A stretch of DNA of 64,000 nt from Caryophanales bacterium UBA4278 (GTDB taxonomy: Bacteria; Bacillota_I; Bacilli_A; RFN20; CAG-826). The stretch is taken from positions 1 through 64,000 of the forward strand of contig DGVS01000002.1 in assembly GCA_002395065.1 (NCBI GenBank), in the 5' to 3' direction. The position numbers were made by a program, and so were the translations under genes. Under the pieces are notes generated by a model. The model saw nothing but the letters and a program-made list of their open reading frames with translations, was not told where the DNA came from and searched no databases. Positions 61,414 through 64,000 of the stretch are shown here, piece by piece; the first letter of the stretch is position 1; the number at the start of each line of letters is the position of its first letter.

Positions 61414-62626
61414 CTAAGAAGTGACCTCCATTCTTTAAAGCATTAACTAAAGCATCAATGTCTTCTTTAGTTGTATAGAAATAAATCGACATACGAACAG
61501 TTGCGATTTCATTTAAATAGTGATGTAGCATCTTGGCACAGTGTTGTCCGCTACGAACAGCAATACCTTTCGAGTTAAGATAAGTTGCTAAGTCTTGAGC
61601 GAAAACACCCTTCTTATTAAAAGTAATAATCCCAGCTTCAGCATCCTCGTTATAAATCACTAGATCAGGAACTTTTTTTAACTCAGATATGGCGTATCTG
61701 CGGAGATTTTTTTCTAAAACCTCAATATTTTCCATACCAATTTCATCTAGATATTTAACTGCTGCTTCAAGTCCATAAATACCTTCTAAATGAAGTGTTC
61801 CAGCTTCAAATTTTGTTGGAGCAGAAAGATACTTAACTGAAACATCAGTATCAAATTTGACGTTCATTCCGCCACCACCAAAAACAGGATCGGTTTCTTC
61901 AAGAAGGTTTGCTTTTCCGTAAAGTACGCCTGTTCCAGTTGGACCGCACATTTTGTGTCCTGAGAAAGATAAGAAATCAATATCTAAATCTTTTACATCA
62001 ATTTTCATATGTGGAACGGATTGCGCTCCATCAACAGCAATAATTGCACCGGCTTCATGAACGACCTTAGCAATAGCTTTAATATCATTTACATAACCAA
62101 GAACATTAGAAACGTGTGCAATCGCAACAATTTTTGTATGTTTTGATAAAGTTTTTTTAACATTTTCTGGAGTAATTCTTCCATTTTCTAAAGGAATGAA
62201 TTTGATTTTACATCCGGTGATTTGACTAACTCTGTACCATGGGAGTACATTTGAAGCATGTTCGGAAACACTAAGTAAAATTTCATCATCTTTAATAAGG
62301 TGTTTAGCGGCATATCCAAGAGCAACAAAATTAATAGACATTGTTGTTCCGCTGGTAAAGACAACTTCATCATCGTTAGCATTAATAAACTCCGCAACTG
62401 TGTGGCGAACTTCCGCTAATTTTGTGTCGTTATAGAAACACAAATCATAGTCTCCACGGTGTGTGTTACTCGTAAAACGAGTATTATATTCTTCTTCTGC
62501 TTTTAAAACAGCATATGGTTTAAATGTTGTAGAGGCATTATCCAAATAAACCAAATCATGTTTCTGCATGGTGATATGGTTTTCATACATTGGGAAGTCT
62601 TTTCTAATTAACTTAGAATCAATCAT
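61397..62626 (-). CDS. sufS: Cysteine desulfurase SufS
   Basis: The protein has 409 aa, a PLP enzyme. YLDNASTT near the N-terminus, VDGAQSVPHMKID, FSGHKMCGPTGTGVLYG with the PLP Lys, and RSGQHCAKMLHHYL with the catalytic Cys are all intact. It takes sulfur from cysteine and hands it to SufU. One nucleotide separates it from sufD. Confidence 0.96.
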   Translation of the reverse strand: MIDSKLIRKDFPMYENHITMQKHDLVYLDNASTTFKPYAVLKAEEEYNTRFTSNTHRGDYDLCFYNDTKLAEVRHTVAEFINANDDEVVFTSGTTMSINFVALGYAAKHLIKDDEILLSVSEHASNVLPWYRVSQITGCKIKFIPLENGRITPENVKKTLSKHTKIVAIAHVSNVLGYVNDIKAIAKVVHEAGAIIAVDGAQSVPHMKIDVKDLDIDFLSFSGHKMCGPTGTGVLYGKANLLEETDPVFGGGGMNVKFDTDVSVKYLSAPTKFEAGTLHLEGIYGLEAAVKYLDEIGMENIEVLEKNLRRYAISELKKVPDLVIYNEDAEAGIITFNKKGVFAQDLATYLNSKGIAVRSGQHCAKMLHHYLNEIATVRMSIYFYTTKEDIDALVNALKNGGHFLDAYFA

Positions 62627-62627
62627 C

Positions 62628-63335
62628 TTACATTGCCTCCTTAATTAAGTTTAAAATTCGTTCCTGAGTTTTCTCTGAAAATTGTCTCGAAATAGGCTGC
62701 AAATATCCAAGTGTAATGAGTGCGCGGGCTTCTTCTTTACTAAGTCCACGTGACATTAGATAGAACATGTGATCTTCATTAAGTTGTCCGACCACTGCAC
62801 CATGGGAGGCTTTAACATCATTTTCATCAATTCGTAAAACTGGTGAAGCAGTTCCTCGAGCTTCTGGATCAAAAACAATAATCTTCGCATTTTGGGCTGT
62901 TTCACTACCTTTCGCACCTTTCAAAATATGGTTCACTCCGGTAAAAATAATTTCCGATTTTTCGCGACTAACACCATAGTTATCCATGAGGGCAAAAGTG
63001 TTTCCAATATTATGGGTAAAACTGATATCAAATTTCTTATGATTTTCGTGACTAGAAAGTGAAGCTAAGTGCCATTTACAACTGGCACCTTCTTGATTCA
63101 AATTAACTTGAGATTTGACGGTGATATTTGAATCAGAAAAATCAGCAAAAACAACATCAAAATTAGAATTTCGTCCAAGATTTGCGGTGATTTTTAAATT
63201 TTCAGAGTTTCCAAAATTAGCGAGTTTTAAAACAAGCGAACAATCATCTTCAACTTCGATATCTAAATCAGAAAACTCGAGCAATTCAAGCTCGCTTTTT
63301 TCTCTGTTTTTAACCACTAATTTTTTGGTGTTCAT
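62628..63335 (-). CDS. sufD: Short SufD
   Basis: The protein has 235 aa, far below the usual 400-430. The shared SufB/SufD core is present: DNYGVSREKSEIIFTG, FDPEARGTASPVLRIDENDVKASHGAVVGQLNEDHMFYLMSRGLSKEEA in parts, with the conserved His. The N-terminal domain of standard SufD is missing. I chose the ATG at 63335 with AAGGAG 4 nt upstream; it overlaps the sufC stop (ATGA). It should pair with SufB in the SufBC2D scaffold. Confidence 0.9.
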   Translation of the reverse strand: MNTKKLVVKNREKSELELLEFSDLDIEVEDDCSLVLKLANFGNSENLKITANLGRNSNFDVVFADFSDSNITVKSQVNLNQEGASCKWHLASLSSHENHKKFDISFTHNIGNTFALMDNYGVSREKSEIIFTGVNHILKGAKGSETAQNAKIIVFDPEARGTASPVLRIDENDVKASHGAVVGQLNEDHMFYLMSRGLSKEEARALITLGYLQPISRQFSEKTQERILNLIKEAM

Positions 63336-64000
63336 TTCGCTCCTTTTAAAGCTTCTTTTGTCGCACAAGTTCCAAGTGAAACAGCGTTCATTTGACGTTC
63401 ATCGCTAAACTCAACGCCTTCCTGTTTTAACCACTCATATCCTTGTTGATCAATTTTTTGAATTAATGACTTATCTCCATCAACAGCAATCTTTCCGTTC
63501 ACTAAGATAATCACGCGGTCCACATTAATTAAATCGTAGAGTCGAGCATAGTGACTGACGATTAAAAATCCGCGTTTACTTTGTTCTTCTTTAATTACTT
63601 GAGCGACTGTTTGGATTGCATCGACATCTAATCCAGAATCAATTTCATCTAACAAAACCAATTTTGGATCAATGATTAACATTTGAAGAATTTCGTTTTT
63701 CTTCTTTTCGCCGCCAGAAAAACCTTCATTTAAGTTACGATTGCTCATCTCAAATGGGATGCGAACTTTATCGTATGCTTTATTGAGAACTTTATAAAAT
63801 TCAAATAAAGAAATAGGTTTTTCACGATGGGCGTTTAAACTTGCTTTGAGGAAATCAACGTTATTTACACCTGGAACTTCACTTGGATATTGCATACCAA
63901 GAAAGATTCCGAGTTTACTTCTTTCATCAGCTTCTAATGAGGTAATGTCTTTATCATCAAACAAAATTTGACCTTTTGTGATGGTATAGTTTGGATTACC
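63332..64000 (-). CDS. sufC: Fe-S assembly ATPase SufC, 5' end beyond window
   Basis: The frame is open to base 64000, so the N-terminus (Walker A) lies outside. 222 residues are visible, starting GNPNYTITKGQILFDDKDIT. NLNEGFSGGEKKKNEILQM is the ABC signature with the SufC-type Lys run, and LVLLDEIDSGLDVDAI is Walker B. It powers cluster assembly on SufB/SufD. The stop is TGA, overlapping the sufD start. Confidence 0.95.
   Translation of the reverse strand, partial: GNPNYTITKGQILFDDKDITSLEADERSKLGIFLGMQYPSEVPGVNNVDFLKASLNAHREKPISLFEFYKVLNKAYDKVRIPFEMSNRNLNEGFSGGEKKKNEILQMLIIDPKLVLLDEIDSGLDVDAIQTVAQVIKEEQSKRGFLIVSHYARLYDLINVDRVIILVNGKIAVDGDKSLIQKIDQQGYEWLKQEGVEFSDERQMNAVSLGTCATKEALKGAK

Noticed and set aside
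1..64000. Mycoplasma-type genetic code (UGA as Trp)
   Set aside because: sufC, ispD and other overlapping genes end in TGA at the expected place, and Trp is encoded by TGG.
1..64000. CRISPR array, prophage, insertion sequence or integrated plasmid
   Set aside because: No regularly spaced direct repeats, transposase, integrase or phage structural genes were seen. The tRNA clusters show no duplicated 3' ends that would mark attachment sites.

Overview
This window is a gene-dense, low-GC chromosome segment from a member of the Bacillota, most likely an uncultured Bacilli lineage (RF39, Erysipelotrichales or a related group). The lineage is inferred from gene content: RNA polymerase delta, GpsB next to the RNase P RNA, RecU, a DnaD-like protein, RNase Y-YmdB, MiaB-RicA, long-form HPF, SufCDSUB, and many MKK-type lipoproteins. 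UGA is a stop here (sufC and ispD both end in TGA), so this is not the mycoplasma code. I see no rRNA, phage, IS element or CRISPR array. Nothing looks like a large foreign island.

Layout, left to right. 1-3.7 kb: two lipoproteins, the first running off the left edge. 3.8-7.3 kb: capE-capF-capG for UDP-N-acetyl-L-fucosamine. 7.4-11.3 kb: mntP, then nagB divergent from glmM and a GlmU-C-like acyltransferase. 11.4-17.1 kb: two unknown proteins, hpf, metK behind a SAM riboswitch, pduL and mgtE. 17.1-23.7 kb: a plus-strand block with tRNA-Leu, two poly-Gly lipoproteins (one nuclease-like), a HAD phosphatase-ispD-S1-pgi operon and five tRNAs. 23.7-32.2 kb: an RQC-like winged-helix protein, nfu, a histone-H1-like protein, a 5'-nucleotidase lipoprotein, cysQ-nrnA, rpoE, argS, ispF, ychF and a cold-shock protein. 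32.2-38.6 kb: two fused ABC ATPase-permeases and an M6 protease lipoprotein. 38.7-48.6 kb: DUF951, fhs, tcdA, miaA, ricA, miaB, ymdB, rny, recA, cinA-C and pgsA. 48.6-52.5 kb: rnpB, gpsB, an exonuclease, recU, a dnaD-like gene, a short cca and HU. 52.5-57 kb: der, cmk, a ferredoxin, and ribU plus two unknown membrane proteins behind an FMN riboswitch. 57-64 kb: rsmG, mnmG and the suf operon, cut at sufC by the right edge.

The most unusual signals are these. (1) Two amino-sugar enzymes, GlmM and CapE, each carry an N-terminal Cro/C1 (XRE) helix-turn-helix, which suggests enzymes that may also sense or regulate. They sit within 3 kb of each other and act on either side of UDP-GlcNAc. (2) A near-palindromic 16-bp repeat (ACCAGCAATTCCTGGT and variants) recurs about a dozen times, both between genes and inside reading frames. 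(3) Several genes have a -10 box only 6-8 nt from the start codon and no Shine-Dalgarno, so they look leaderless. (4) There is a compact SAM riboswitch, a direct-switching FMN riboswitch whose operon includes two unknown membrane proteins, and a structured RNase Y leader.

All functional calls rest on motif reading by eye. No database search was run.
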